52,849 bases of DNA, from assembly GCA_002346535.1 (NCBI GenBank), contig DDZZ01000045.1:1-52849 (forward strand), given 5' to 3'. Positions 18,088 to 28,024 of this stretch are shown piece after piece; position 1 is the stretch's first letter; each line of letters opens with the position of its first letter. A program made the translations under genes and the position numbers. Below the pieces are notes generated by a model, which was given only the letters and a program-made list of their open reading frames with translations, did no database searches and had not been told where the DNA came from. The DNA comes from Opitutales bacterium UBA2995. GTDB lineage: Bacteria; Verrucomicrobiota; Verrucomicrobiia; Opitutales; UBA2995.

Positions 18088-19371
18088 TTGCCTGATTCTT
18101 CTCAGAATAACTCGAATTCGTCCTACAAGTACTACGCGCTGGTGGTGCTAACGATTTCCTATGTCTTTAATTTTGTCGACCGACAGGTACTTTCTATCCT
18201 TCAGGAAAGCATCAAAGTGGATCTAGGGCTGATGGATTGGCAGCTGGGAATGCTTTCTGGGATCGCCTTCGCTCTCTTTTATACCACGGTCGGTATTCCA
18301 ATCGCCAGACTGGCCGACAAAGGCAACCGAAGAAACATCGTAGCACTGGCAATCGCTGTTTGGAGTTTCATGACAGTCCTATGCGGGGCAGCCCAAAATT
18401 TCATTCATCTGATGCTGACCAGGATTGGCGTGGCTGTGGGAGAAGCGGGAGGAAGTCCTCCCTCTCATTCAATGATTTCAGATATTTTCCCGCCAAAACA
18501 TCGGGGAGCAGCCTTGGGCTTTTATTCTATGGGTGTGAATTTAGGGATTCTGTGCGGCTTTATAGTAGGTGGCTGGATAAATGATCTCTATAATTGGCGG
18601 ATTGTATTTCTCGTTGTTGGCATACCGGGGATTCTCTGGGCACTGGTCATCCGCTTCACACTACGCGAACCTGCTAGAGGTCTATCTGAGCAAATTGAAA
18701 AAGTGGCTGAAGCTCCGTCAGTGGGGAAAGTTGTAAAGCTGTTGTGGTCTCGCAATTCCTTTCGGCATATGTCGATTGCGGCAGGACTGGCCGCCTTCGT
18801 CAGTTATGGAACCATCCAGTGGCTAGCCTCATTTTTTATACGTAACTACCAATTAACTAGTACAGGTGAGTTGGCTACCTGGATTGGGCTGATAGCTGGG
18901 GTTTCAGGCGGATTGGGCACTTTCTTAGGAGGTTACTTGACCGACAAACTAGGGGCCAAAGACAAAAGATGGTACGTCTGGTTTCCGGCTATTTTAATAG
19001 TCGTTACTACCCCCGTTTTACTGATAGTTTTCTCATTAAATTCGTACTACACGGCACTCTGTCTCTATATTATCCCTGCATTTGCAGGTACCGTTTGGTT
19101 AGGACCTACCCTGGCAATGACCCACGGAATTGTCAGCTTGCGGATGCGGGCCATGGCGTCAGCGATTCTGTTTCTGATTCTAAATCTTATCGGACTAGGG
19201 CTTGGCCCCTTCTTCACGGGCATTATGAGTGACTTGCTAATACCAACCTTCGGAAGCGAAAGTCTTAGGTACGCTTTGATGATCACAAACTGCTTCGCCT
19301 TCTGGGCGGCATTCCATTATTGGAAAGCGGGCAAATACTTGAAGGCTGACCTCAAGAACGCTCCGAAATAG
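18088..19371 (+). CDS. MFS transporter (spinster-like family)
   Basis: A 427-residue major facilitator protein with twelve predicted membrane segments. The first segment carries SYVFNFVDRQVLSILQ, typical of the spinster-like/phthalate-type group. The loop between segments 2 and 3 has the family motif in ARLADKGNRRN and segment 4 begins with RIGVAVGEAGGSPPSHSM. The substrate is unknown; relatives move organic acids or sugars. The start is TTG 18088, since no ATG lies upstream in frame at a sensible distance. A second MFS gene starts 82 bases later, so the two may form an operon with the metalloprotease. Confidence 0.9.
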   Translation: MPDSSQNNSNSSYKYYALVVLTISYVFNFVDRQVLSILQESIKVDLGLMDWQLGMLSGIAFALFYTTVGIPIARLADKGNRRNIVALAIAVWSFMTVLCGAAQNFIHLMLTRIGVAVGEAGGSPPSHSMISDIFPPKHRGAALGFYSMGVNLGILCGFIVGGWINDLYNWRIVFLVVGIPGILWALVIRFTLREPARGLSEQIEKVAEAPSVGKVVKLLWSRNSFRHMSIAAGLAAFVSYGTIQWLASFFIRNYQLTSTGELATWIGLIAGVSGGLGTFLGGYLTDKLGAKDKRWYVWFPAILIVVTTPVLLIVFSLNSYYTALCLYIIPAFAGTVWLGPTLAMTHGIVSLRMRAMASAILFLILNLIGLGLGPFFTGIMSDLLIPTFGSESLRYALMITNCFAFWAAFHYWKAGKYLKADLKNAPK

Positions 19372-19453
19372 CCATCGATATTTTGTATCCACAAATTTTA
19401 TACAAATAAATTTAACTTGATCGCCTACCTAAACTCCTGCTGACCAAAGTCCT

Positions 19454-20746
19454 GTGTCCTCACGACTGCCCGTACTTACCGAAAGCCGATGGCTAAGATT
19501 TGGTGTATTCACCTCCTACTATTTGCTGCAAGGTCTTCCTGTTGGCATTTGCTTCATCGGCTTTCCTGCCTGGTTTACCGGCCAAGGTGTCTCCAAAGAG
19601 CTAATCGCAAGTTTTTCTGCCATTTCGGGGCTTCCCTGGGCCCTAAAACTCATTGTAGGACCTCTCATGGACCGATACTCATTTTTGCCGATGGGCATGA
19701 GAAGACCCTGGATCATGGGCATGCAAGGAATGTTACTCATAGTAACCAGTTTGCTTTTTTTCATAACCGATGCGGTAAATCAATTCTGGTGGCTGGTTGG
19801 ACTCTGCACGGCAATGAACGTGTGTGCGGCAAGTGAGGACGTAGCTGTCGATGGTCTGGCCATTGCCATCATTCCGGAAGAAGAACGTGGGCGCGCCAAT
19901 GCTTTTATGGGCGCAGGTCAAATGTTGGGTATATCACTGACAGGCATGGTGGCGGTTAAACTGCTAAACTTTGGAGGCGTACCTGCCCTGGCGACATTTT
20001 TATTTATCGTCATTATGGTGTTGTTCATCATTTCCACCCTCATCCGTGAAAGGACAGGAGAACGATTCCTACCATGGAGCAAAGGTGAGGCAAATCCTGA
20101 AATCAATGTTCTCGATGGAAGCATTTATGCGATTCTGAAAGATCTTCTGAGAACCCTTCTTATGCCAATGAGCGTATTGGTAATTCTAGTCACCTTTGTC
20201 CACCGGCTTCATGCAGGGTTGTACAAGGTTTGGGCTCCAGATATTTCAATCAATCTCTTTGGCTATACGGATGCCAACTATGCGACCTGGAGCGGAATTA
20301 CCATGATGATTAGTGCGTTCGTTGGCTTAGCTTTCGGGCCTGTCGTGGATAAAATCGGAGCTCCACGAGCTTTCAAATTTTGCCTACTGGCAATTGGGAT
20401 ATGGTACACAAGTGTCTATTTTTCAGTAGATTCCATCGCAAATCCAAAAGTGGCCGCAGCCTTTATACTCTTGGATAACTCGCTCCTTATGCTCATTTTC
20501 ATCGCCTTCATCGCCATGGGCATGACGCTTTGCCGCGTAAGGGTCGCCTCGACTCAATTTGCCTGTTACATGGCTGTAGCGAATTTGGGATTGTCGGGTG
20601 GCTCGGCGATTTACCCGATAGTATCGGACTTTACCGGAGTGCGCGGAGTATCCTTGTTCCTAGGGGCATTATTTATTCTCAGCTGGTTGGCCATGTTCAT
20701 GTTTAATTTGGACCGGCACAAGAAGGACCTCGCTCAATTAGATTAA
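19454..20746 (+). CDS. MFS transporter (AmpG-like)
   Basis: A 430-residue major facilitator protein beginning at GTG 19454. The opening YYLLQGLPVGICFIGFPAWF and the next loop LPWALKLIVGPLMDRYSF match the PAT/AmpG group. The central block ASEDVAVDGLAIAIIPEEERGRANAFM is also family-typical. AmpG proteins import anhydromuropeptides for cell-wall recycling, and others in the group move acetyl-CoA. The exact substrate here is unknown. It is 44 bases upstream of the metalloprotease. Confidence 0.85.
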   Translation: MSSRLPVLTESRWLRFGVFTSYYLLQGLPVGICFIGFPAWFTGQGVSKELIASFSAISGLPWALKLIVGPLMDRYSFLPMGMRRPWIMGMQGMLLIVTSLLFFITDAVNQFWWLVGLCTAMNVCAASEDVAVDGLAIAIIPEEERGRANAFMGAGQMLGISLTGMVAVKLLNFGGVPALATFLFIVIMVLFIISTLIRERTGERFLPWSKGEANPEINVLDGSIYAILKDLLRTLLMPMSVLVILVTFVHRLHAGLYKVWAPDISINLFGYTDANYATWSGITMMISAFVGLAFGPVVDKIGAPRAFKFCLLAIGIWYTSVYFSVDSIANPKVAAAFILLDNSLLMLIFIAFIAMGMTLCRVRVASTQFACYMAVANLGLSGGSAIYPIVSDFTGVRGVSLFLGALFILSWLAMFMFNLDRHKKDLAQLD

Positions 20747-20790
20747 AAATTGGTGGCAATGAGCTTGAGCAGTCCCTAAGACTACTGCTC

Positions 20791-23337
20791 ATGAAAGCTC
20801 CTATCAAATATTCCCTCATCGCACTGCTATTATCAGGCGGTTTAATTGCCCAGGAACCGGATGAACCCAAACTCGAAACTGAAAAAGCCGAAGAGGAGAA
20901 AGAAAAAACCATCGCGGAGCTGACCGAAGACAGTGACCTGATGAACGGCCTGCTCAACTTCTATCGAGACCGAAAGACAGGCGAAGTTCGACTACTTCTC
21001 ACGGCGGAAAACTTGAACAATGAGTACCTCTACTTTTCATATGCCGAAAATGGTGTAGCAGACGCGGGCTGGTTGACTAGGGGCTCCTATCAAATCTCAA
21101 CGGCCAAGGTATTTGAAATTCGTCGGTTCTATGACAAAATCGAATTTGTCGAAAAGAATACGAATTTCTACTTCGACTCAGGAAAGGCCATCGCCCGTGC
21201 AGCAGACGCAAATATTACCGACTCGGTATTTTTCCAGGAGAAAATCGAAAAAGAAGACGAAGAGACAGGAGCAATCTTATTAAAAGTCGACGGGCTTTTT
21301 CTGGCAGAATCCTTTTACAAAATCTCTCCCTTACCCAATCCGGAAAAAAAGCCACATGAATCCTTTTCGATCGGCACCCTGAGCAAAGATAAGTCAAAAA
21401 TTCGGGAAATAAAAAATTACCCTGAGAACTCAGACATCGTCGTCGAATATGTTTACGAAAATCCCAAACCCTACGTCTACGGAAGTCCGGCAGTAACCGA
21501 TCCTCGCAATATCAGTGTCGTCATCCAACACTCCATTCTTTTGGCACCTGAAGATCCTATTGAACCGCGATTTGATGATCCCCGCGTTGGCTATTTTGGA
21601 CATCAAATTACCGATTTGTCCTCAACCGATGTCACGCCTTACCGCGATATCATCGAACGTTGGCGGCTGGAAAAAAAAGAAAAGGAAACCGATTTATCGG
21701 AGCCCATCAAACCTATTGTATTCTGGATAGAAAACACCACTCCGATTGGGCTCAGACCGATCATTGAAAAAGCAGCCTTACGATGGAACGAATCCTTTGA
21801 GACCGCAGGATTTAAAAATGCACTGCAGGTAAAAACACAGCCAGATGATGCAGAATGGGACGCTGGTGATATTCGTTACAATGTAATGCGGTGGACCTCG
21901 TCGCCTGACCCCATGTTTGGAGGATACGGACCAAGTTTTCACGACCCGCGGTCCGGTGAAATTCTGGGAGCGGATATCATGCTGGAACATATCGTAATTG
22001 GCTATCGATATTTGACTTCGGATGTGCTTGGAGATGGTGCGAATCAGCAAACTTGGAAAAATCATGATCCCAACCGCTGCATGGCTTCTCTTCATGCCCA
22101 TCATGAGACTCTTTTCGGAATGGCCGCACTGGATGCCCTGGGTGCCGACTCTGTCGAAAAAGAACGTCTTTTGGAGGAGTTTATATATTTTCTAATTCTA
22201 CACGAAATTGGACATACGCTTGGTTTAAACCACAATTTTCGCTCCAGCTATCTCCACGACCTGGAGGAAATTTACGACACCGAGAAAACGTATCCTGTTG
22301 GCCTTTACGGTTCGGTAATGGACTACCCGGCCGTTCCATTTGCCCAATTGGATGAAAAGCAAAACCAATATTACACTACCCGACCAGGACCCTATGATAA
22401 TTGGGCCATAGAGTTTGGTTATCGACCCGGCCTTGAAGGAGATAAATTAAAAGCCCATTTGGACAAATCAACGCAGCCTGAGCTGGCCTTTGCCAATGAT
22501 GCCGATGATATGCGCTCAGCCGGAAAAGCCATCGATCCTCGAGCCATGATCAACGATATGACGAGCGATCCAATCGGATTTTCTCTGGATCAAATAAAGC
22601 TCATCAAAGCCCTCCAGCCGCGATTTAAAGAGCGTCTTTTAAAAGAAGGAAAATCTTATGATTATTTTCGCAATGGATACTACCTCAGCCTAAGCCGTCT
22701 TCGGGGAGCTCTTCACACAGTCTCCCGATACATTGGTGGAGTTTATATTGATCGAGCGATGGTAGGACAGCCAAACGCAACCGATCCACTTACACCAGTG
22801 GCTCTGGCAGACCAGAACCGAGCCATGAAGGTATTGGTTGATAATTTATTCGCTCCGGAAGCGTTTGAGGCTTTTGATCAAATGGCAAACCAACTGCTAC
22901 CGCAGAGACGAGGTTTCAATCATTTTCCAATTACTGAAGATCCCAAACTTCATGCCGATGCTCTTGGAACTCAAATGAGTATTCTGAACCACTTGCTACA
23001 TCCCAAAGTATTGGCGCGTCTGACCGATACCACCCTTTATGGAAACAAATACACGGTTGACCAATTATTTTCGGACCTGACCAAAGCCATTTTTGACGCG
23101 GACTTTAGGTCGCAGGTAAACACCATCCGGCAAAACCTGCAGTTAGATTACGTGGACCGCCTTCTGAAAATCGTAAACGGAAACGATTACGACCGCATAT
23201 CCCAATCAATGGCATTGAACCGCCTGAGATGGATCGAAGACAGAGTGAATCCCAGAGCCTCGCGCGATCTGCAATCGATAGCGCACCGTGAACACATTCT
23301 TTATCGCATCGAATCCGGCCTCGACCCAAGCAACTAA
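20791..23337 (+). CDS. Secreted zinc-dependent metalloprotease (DUF5117 type)
   Basis: An 848-residue protein with a signal peptide ending near AQ at residue 21-22. An acidic linker, then beta-rich DUF5118/DUF5117-type domains, lead to the catalytic domain. The zinc site is HEIGHTLGLNHN at residues 471-482, giving His471, His475 and His481 with Glu472 as base, followed by a Met-turn candidate YGSVMDYPA. A long helical C-terminal domain of about 300 residues follows. This is the large metzincin-like family often found in Bacteroidota, Planctomycetes and Verrucomicrobiota. Substrates are unknown. Position after two MFS transporters and GGT suggests peptide or envelope-fragment scavenging. Confidence 0.92.
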   Translation: MKAPIKYSLIALLLSGGLIAQEPDEPKLETEKAEEEKEKTIAELTEDSDLMNGLLNFYRDRKTGEVRLLLTAENLNNEYLYFSYAENGVADAGWLTRGSYQISTAKVFEIRRFYDKIEFVEKNTNFYFDSGKAIARAADANITDSVFFQEKIEKEDEETGAILLKVDGLFLAESFYKISPLPNPEKKPHESFSIGTLSKDKSKIREIKNYPENSDIVVEYVYENPKPYVYGSPAVTDPRNISVVIQHSILLAPEDPIEPRFDDPRVGYFGHQITDLSSTDVTPYRDIIERWRLEKKEKETDLSEPIKPIVFWIENTTPIGLRPIIEKAALRWNESFETAGFKNALQVKTQPDDAEWDAGDIRYNVMRWTSSPDPMFGGYGPSFHDPRSGEILGADIMLEHIVIGYRYLTSDVLGDGANQQTWKNHDPNRCMASLHAHHETLFGMAALDALGADSVEKERLLEEFIYFLILHEIGHTLGLNHNFRSSYLHDLEEIYDTEKTYPVGLYGSVMDYPAVPFAQLDEKQNQYYTTRPGPYDNWAIEFGYRPGLEGDKLKAHLDKSTQPELAFANDADDMRSAGKAIDPRAMINDMTSDPIGFSLDQIKLIKALQPRFKERLLKEGKSYDYFRNGYYLSLSRLRGALHTVSRYIGGVYIDRAMVGQPNATDPLTPVALADQNRAMKVLVDNLFAPEAFEAFDQMANQLLPQRRGFNHFPITEDPKLHADALGTQMSILNHLLHPKVLARLTDTTLYGNKYTVDQLFSDLTKAIFDADFRSQVNTIRQNLQLDYVDRLLKIVNGNDYDRISQSMALNRLRWIEDRVNPRASRDLQSIAHREHILYRIESGLDPSN

Positions 23338-23386
23338 AACTTTGGTTGTTTGGACCCTATATTAAATCACTTTCCATCCCCATACT

Positions 23387-23640
23387 ATGAACCAAACTCT
23401 TTTTATCGACTGATCCCCAAGCTTTTCTTACCTCTGCTGCTTCTTGCACAACGAGAGACCACCCCGGTCAAAAGATTGCATGAAAACGCACGCCCTAAAC
23501 AACGCGACCGTGGTCGTCCAACCTGGAGAGATTCTCGAAAACTCAACCATTGTTCTACGTGACGGATTAATTGAATCCATTGGCAAATTCATTTCCGTTC
23601 CTGAAGACGCATGAATCTGGAATATGACTGGAAATACCGT
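23387..23640 (+). pseudogene. Amidohydrolase remnant (signal peptide and N-terminus)
   Basis: Starting at ATG 23387, a frame-shifted signal peptide can be seen (LIPKLFLPLLLLAQ in a neighbouring frame). From 23480 comes ALNNATVVVQPGEILENSTI, then LRDGLIESIGKF, the beta-sandwich entry of secreted imidazolonepropionase-type amidohydrolases. An in-frame TGA near 23611 stands where Arg is expected, followed by IWNMTGNTVY. The homology then ends abruptly at about 23640. The metal-binding HxH motif and the rest of the roughly 450-residue enzyme are gone. The break coincides with the end of the truncated universal stress gene. Confidence 0.75.
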
Positions 23641-24060
23641 CTATAATGCTTGCGCAGCACTTCCGGCGATAATGTTAAAGACGTCTCCATGGCCGTGTGG
23701 TCCAACAAAAATTAGATCGATATCATTATAATCTACTTCCTTAAGTAGGATCTCGACAATAGGTTCTTCAGGTAAATCAGGAACAGCATGAACTCGGTGT
23801 TCATTAAATTTATAGACGATGGATTTAAGTTTATTATCTTCCTCATCCAAAGTCCTTTTCCAGTATTCGAAATCGTATACAGGGCCAGTGTTGAATCCAA
23901 CGTAGGCAGGGTCCAGAGCTGCAACATGAACCACCCGAATCAAAACGCCAGATAATGACGCTTGTTCACAGGCTGCATCGATGACCGCATCGGTGAAGTC
24001 TGAAAAATCAACGGCTGCTAATATGTTTTCATTGTACCCATAAGGATAATAATTGAACAC
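23641..24060 (-). CDS. Universal stress protein, C-terminally truncated
   Basis: A 139-residue UspA-fold protein starting at ATG 24060. The first strand NILAAVDFSDFTDAVIDAA and the DLIFVGPHGHGDVFNIIAGS block are clear. The latter fits the ATP-binding pattern G-x2-G-x9-G-S. Family members normally go on for about 15-20 more residues with a final strand (the PVLvv ending). Here a stop follows SAAQAL at once. The break lies at the same point where the amidohydrolase remnant ends. ATP binding may remain, but loss of the last strand should destabilise the fold. I rate it probably non-functional. Confidence 0.75.
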   Translation of the reverse strand: MFNYYPYGYNENILAAVDFSDFTDAVIDAACEQASLSGVLIRVVHVAALDPAYVGFNTGPVYDFEYWKRTLDEEDNKLKSIVYKFNEHRVHAVPDLPEEPIVEILLKEVDYNDIDLIFVGPHGHGDVFNIIAGSAAQAL

Positions 24061-24148
24061 AAAATCGCAACCATCTTATATCTTAATTGGGTATGGTTGG
24101 TTTAGGAATAAGATTTCTTATACCCTGTCAAAATGATTGCCCGCTAAC

Positions 24149-25540
24149 CTACTTTTCTTTTTCAACCCTAGTTATGGTCCAATCGGTGAATCCAAAAATT
24201 AAAGAGATTACCGGATTGAGCAGATTGAGAAATGCATAGGGAAGGTAGGCAAAGGGATTCACCAAAAGTAACCCCATCATGGCAACTCCACAAGTATTCC
24301 AAGGGATCAAAGGTGAAGTCAAAGTTCCGGCATCTTCCAAACATCGGGATAAATTTTTTGCCTCCAGACCGGACTCGGCAAACGCACCTTTATACATACG
24401 CCCTGGAACGATGATCGAAAGGTATTGATCGGGAACCAGAATGTTCATTCCCAAACAAGTCGCAATCGTAGTCGCAACCAAGCGCCCAGTAGTCGAGGCC
24501 AGTTTTAAGAGGGTTTCTGAAATAGTTCTCAGCATGCCTGTTCCTTCCATCAGACCCCCATACGCCATAGCGCACAAAATCAGCGAAATAGTCCACATCA
24601 TACTGTCCAGTCCTCCGCGGGAAAGGAGTTCATCGACCTCCGCCAGCCCAGTCTCGGATACATATCCTTCTTGCATGATTCCGACCATTTCCGAAACAGT
24701 GATATCCTGAATCAGCACTCCCAAAATTGCCCCTGCCATACCGCCGGCCAATAGAGCGGGCAAGGCAGGTATGCGTATAAAAATCAATACAAGAACTACC
24801 AAAGGTGCCAAAATCAAAATGGGAGACAGGTTGAAAAGGGACTCTATGCTTTCACTGAGCGTAACGACACTTTCGACACTGGATGCCGAGTTAGAGATTT
24901 TCAGACCTAAAAAGGCGTAGAGAATAAGTGCGATGATCAGACTGGGCACGGTTGTGAACAGCATGTGCTTGATGTGATCGAAGAGCTCCGACCCTGCAAC
25001 GGCCGGTGCCAAGTTAGTAGTATCCGATAGCGGAGACAGCTTATCACCAAAATAGGCTCCGGAGACGATCGCTCCAGCCACCATAGCTAAAGGAAGACCC
25101 AAACCTTGCCCGATACCAACAAGAGCCACTCCCACTGTTCCGGCGGTCGACCAAGAGCTGCCGGTCGCAAAGGAAACAACTGCACAGATCAGACAGGTCG
25201 CCACCAGAAAAATACCCGGTGAAAGCATTTTTAACCCATAAAAAATAAACAATGGTACAATCCCACTGGCAACCCAGGTCCCGATAAGAATGCCAATCGC
25301 CAGCAATATCAAGATGGCGGGCATGGATATGGAAATTCCGTGCACTATTGAATCGAGCAGTTCCTTCCAGGTTTTTCCAATTTGGAGCCCAAAGATGGCA
25401 ACCACGATGGCGGCCAAAATCAGCGGAATGTGCGGTGAAGCCTCTAACAAAAATATGCCCGTAAATAAAAAAAGGATTAAGCATGCAACGGGGATAAGGG
25501 CCAATAAAAGACCAGGTTTTGGGGGTTCTGGTTTAGACAT
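24149..25540 (-). CDS. nhaC: Na+/H+ antiporter NhaC
   Basis: A 463-residue inner-membrane antiporter of the NhaC family with about eleven membrane segments. Family blocks visible include FATGSSWSTAGTVGVALVGI near 125-145 and SGAYFGDKLSPLSDTTNLAP near 160-180, the second holding conserved polar residues of the transport path. PDQYLSIIVPGRMYKGAF and LSRCLEDAGTLTSPLIPWNT lie toward the end. NhaC exports Na+ in exchange for H+, which fits a marine setting. Some NhaC relatives swap substrates such as malate and lactate, so the exact substrate is inferred. Confidence 0.93.
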   Translation of the reverse strand: MSKPEPPKPGLLLALIPVACLILFLFTGIFLLEASPHIPLILAAIVVAIFGLQIGKTWKELLDSIVHGISISMPAILILLAIGILIGTWVASGIVPLFIFYGLKMLSPGIFLVATCLICAVVSFATGSSWSTAGTVGVALVGIGQGLGLPLAMVAGAIVSGAYFGDKLSPLSDTTNLAPAVAGSELFDHIKHMLFTTVPSLIIALILYAFLGLKISNSASSVESVVTLSESIESLFNLSPILILAPLVVLVLIFIRIPALPALLAGGMAGAILGVLIQDITVSEMVGIMQEGYVSETGLAEVDELLSRGGLDSMMWTISLILCAMAYGGLMEGTGMLRTISETLLKLASTTGRLVATTIATCLGMNILVPDQYLSIIVPGRMYKGAFAESGLEAKNLSRCLEDAGTLTSPLIPWNTCGVAMMGLLLVNPFAYLPYAFLNLLNPVISLIFGFTDWTITRVEKEK

Positions 25541-25686
25541 ATTTCAGTCAAGAAGAGGACATTTCCATGGCTTTGTCGAGGTCGCTAATCGATGTCGGCT
25601 CATAGAAGTACTGCTTAGGTTTTGACGCTTGAAGCAATCTTCACTTAATTGGGATTAAACGAACATAATCCATTTTCAAACCTTCC

Positions 25687-26703
25687 ATGAAAAATCTCTT
25701 TTCCGTACTTTTATCCTTCATTCTGATTGCTGGACAATTGGCCGCTCAAGATTCCGTAAATTATCCAACGATCGGTACCATCGAACAGCAGCATCCGAGT
25801 CTGGCGGAATTGTTGGACGCCGATACTCCAATTCAAGTGATCACCTCGGGATTCACCTGGTCGGAAGGACCAGCGTGGAACAAGGAAGGACAATTCCTTG
25901 CATTTTCAGAAATTCCAAGCAACACGGTTATGAAATGGGTGGAGGGCAAAGGCGTAAGCAAGTGGTTTTCGCCATCGGGCTACACAGGTGTCACCGACTA
26001 TGGCCGTGAACCGGGAAGCAATGGTTTGATGTTTGATCCGGAAGGAAGGCTTATTTCATGCGAGCACGGGGACCGGCGCCTTTCAATCATGACAAAAGCG
26101 GGTGGGAAGCGCACTCTGGCCGACAATTACAAAGGAAAACGATTCAACAGCCCGAACGACGTGGTGCGCGCTTCAAATGGCAACCTTTACTTCACCGACC
26201 CGCCCTATGGCCTCCCGGACAGGTTTACCGACCCGAGACGAGAGATGGACTACTGTGGCGTCTATCTTTTGAGACCGGACGGCGAAGTTGTGCTCCTTAC
26301 AAAATCTATCGACCGTCCGAACGGCATTGGTCTCTCCCCAGATGAAAAAACATTGTATGTTGCTCAATCTTACTATGAAAAACCTACTGTAACCGCTTTT
26401 CCAGTGCATGAAAATGGAAAGTTGGGTAACGGAAAAGTGCTTTATGACGCCACTCCCCATCACGGACCCAAAGTTAAAGGAAATCCCGATGGAATGGCGA
26501 TCGATAGTAAGGGAAACATCTGGACATCTGGACCAGGTGGAATTCTCATTCTGAACCCAAAAGGACGATTACTCGGTCACATTCTGACCGGTGAACAAAC
26601 GAGCAATTGCACATTCGGTGGAGCGGACGGTACCCAATTATTTATTACAGCGGATACCTATGTTTTGAGGATTCAGACCAAAGTGAGAGGCTTGGGGTTT
26701 TAG
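25687..26703 (+). CDS. SMP-30/gluconolactonase family secreted lactonase
   Basis: A 338-residue six-bladed propeller with a signal peptide ending near AAQ at 19-21. Metal ligands of the family are visible: Glu60 in WSEGPAWN, Asn157 in NSPNDVV, Asn212 in RPNGIGL and Asp268 in NPDGMAID. Relatives hydrolyse sugar lactones such as gluconolactone with a divalent metal. It is divergent to nhaC across about 145 bases and stands alone. Confidence 0.92.
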   Translation: MKNLFSVLLSFILIAGQLAAQDSVNYPTIGTIEQQHPSLAELLDADTPIQVITSGFTWSEGPAWNKEGQFLAFSEIPSNTVMKWVEGKGVSKWFSPSGYTGVTDYGREPGSNGLMFDPEGRLISCEHGDRRLSIMTKAGGKRTLADNYKGKRFNSPNDVVRASNGNLYFTDPPYGLPDRFTDPRREMDYCGVYLLRPDGEVVLLTKSIDRPNGIGLSPDEKTLYVAQSYYEKPTVTAFPVHENGKLGNGKVLYDATPHHGPKVKGNPDGMAIDSKGNIWTSGPGGILILNPKGRLLGHILTGEQTSNCTFGGADGTQLFITADTYVLRIQTKVRGLGF

Positions 26704-26770
26704 GAACAAATTCCGCCGGTGCAGGCCTTCACAAGAGACTTCGGCATGGTGCAACGAGAACACACTCTAC

Positions 26771-27445
26771 CTATACTCTGGCAAGTTCTCCGATTACCAC
26801 GGCATCTTTTATCCTCAGGGTGTTCTCGATCTCCTGCTTGATATAAATTGCCTGTTCGGGCTTCTCTGGGCCACTGAACAGCCTGACCGAGGTAGCGCAA
26901 CTCGTAACTTTAGTAGGTAGTATTTTTTTGTTCCGGTGTAGTTTGCTTTTCGTAAAGACCTGCTTGATGTCGCTTACGGATACAGTCTTATTGCCGAGCA
27001 AGGGAAGTGGTTGATGTTGAATCGATAGCTGCTGGAAATTGATTCCTATATGATTGTAGTTGACGAAGCCATAGACCAATAAATAAGTAAGTCCAATTCC
27101 AACCAGACCATGGATTGTTCCAAAAGCGGCCAACATCCACTGCTACTGAGAATTGGCGATTTCAAACCAGACGACCAAAAGACCATCCCAAAACAAGCAG
27201 AATACGAGGAGGCCAATTACTTTTTTAGAAAACCACCTTCTGACAATCTCCAGACCTTCGGCTGTAGTTTGTATTTGAATATGCTTAGGAGTTTCAACCT
27301 CCCCGCGAGGTTTGCCGGCTGCCTACCCCACCTGGTCACGAAAATCGAAAACCGCATTACAGCTGACACACTTGGCAATGTTCATATTGAGATTTACGTC
27401 CGATGCCTTGATCGGTGAATCGTAGCGTTTGCAATGGATGTCCAT
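26771..27445 (-). pseudogene. Zinc-ribbon membrane protein broken by two TAG codons
   Basis: One continuous minus-strand frame of 224 codons from ATG 27445 to 26771, interrupted only by two in-frame TAG codons (after FDFRDQVG and after FEIANSQ). The protein would have an N-terminal zinc ribbon with CVSCNAVF intact, but its first Cys pair reads CKRY, so one ligand is lost. GKPRGEVETPKHI follows, then a membrane segment (VIGLLVFCLFWDGLLVVW), a second (TIHGLVGIGLTYLLVYGF) and a beta-rich C-terminus. This is a recurring architecture of unknown function in Verrucomicrobiota and Bacteroidota, by my recall. Both stops could come from CAG by one C-to-T change. No frameshift is needed. Confidence 0.75.
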
Positions 27446-27538
27446 GGAGAGGCGAAAATTTTGCTGGTTTAAGAATTTTAAATTGAGCTTCAAGTTCTCA
27501 ATTTGCCATTTGAAAATGTTTATTGTTTTATAACGAAT

Positions 27539-28024
27539 ATGGATAAGATCAACGAAGAGGAAGTCGCGCAGGAACACAGTTTATCGCCTGGAGGTGCTTT
27601 TGAGATGGACCAAAAACACATTTCGGTAGCTATGCGGGGTGGAGAAAAACTCAGGACAGGGCCCTGGGAAGGCGGACCTCCTTTTGACGTAGAACTTACA
27701 ACCATACCACCAGGCATGAAAAACTATCCCTACCATGCGCACGCCTCCTGGTGGGAATATTATATCATCCTATCCGGTAAAGGAAAGTTCCGGGATGAGA
27801 ACAATGAATACCATGAAATTGGGGCCGGGGACCATTTACAATGTAGCACAAACCAGGCCCATCAAATACTGAATGACGGGACGGAAGACCTGATTTATTA
27901 CATAATTGCCAGCAATTCGGAAGTTGAAATCACTCACTATCCGGATACTGGAAAGACACTGATTTTGCCTGCCGGAAAATTGGGTTATATCAACGAGGCG
28001 GATTATTACGAAGGCGAAGAGTAA
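27539..28024 (+). CDS. Cupin-domain protein
   Basis: A 161-residue single-domain cupin. The first motif is in YPYHAHASWWEYYIILSGKG, with two His and a Glu as metal ligands, and the second in IGAGDHLQCSTNQAHQILN with its His. The C-terminal part (EVEITHYPDTGK, then KLGYINEADYY) resembles the cupin group with a following pigment- or sugar-related tail. The reaction is not known. ATG 27539 is chosen over an upstream in-frame start at 27503 because it begins the hydrophilic family region. It starts 94 bases from the divergent zinc-ribbon remnant. Confidence 0.85.
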   Translation: MDKINEEEVAQEHSLSPGGAFEMDQKHISVAMRGGEKLRTGPWEGGPPFDVELTTIPPGMKNYPYHAHASWWEYYIILSGKGKFRDENNEYHEIGAGDHLQCSTNQAHQILNDGTEDLIYYIIASNSEVEITHYPDTGKTLILPAGKLGYINEADYYEGEE

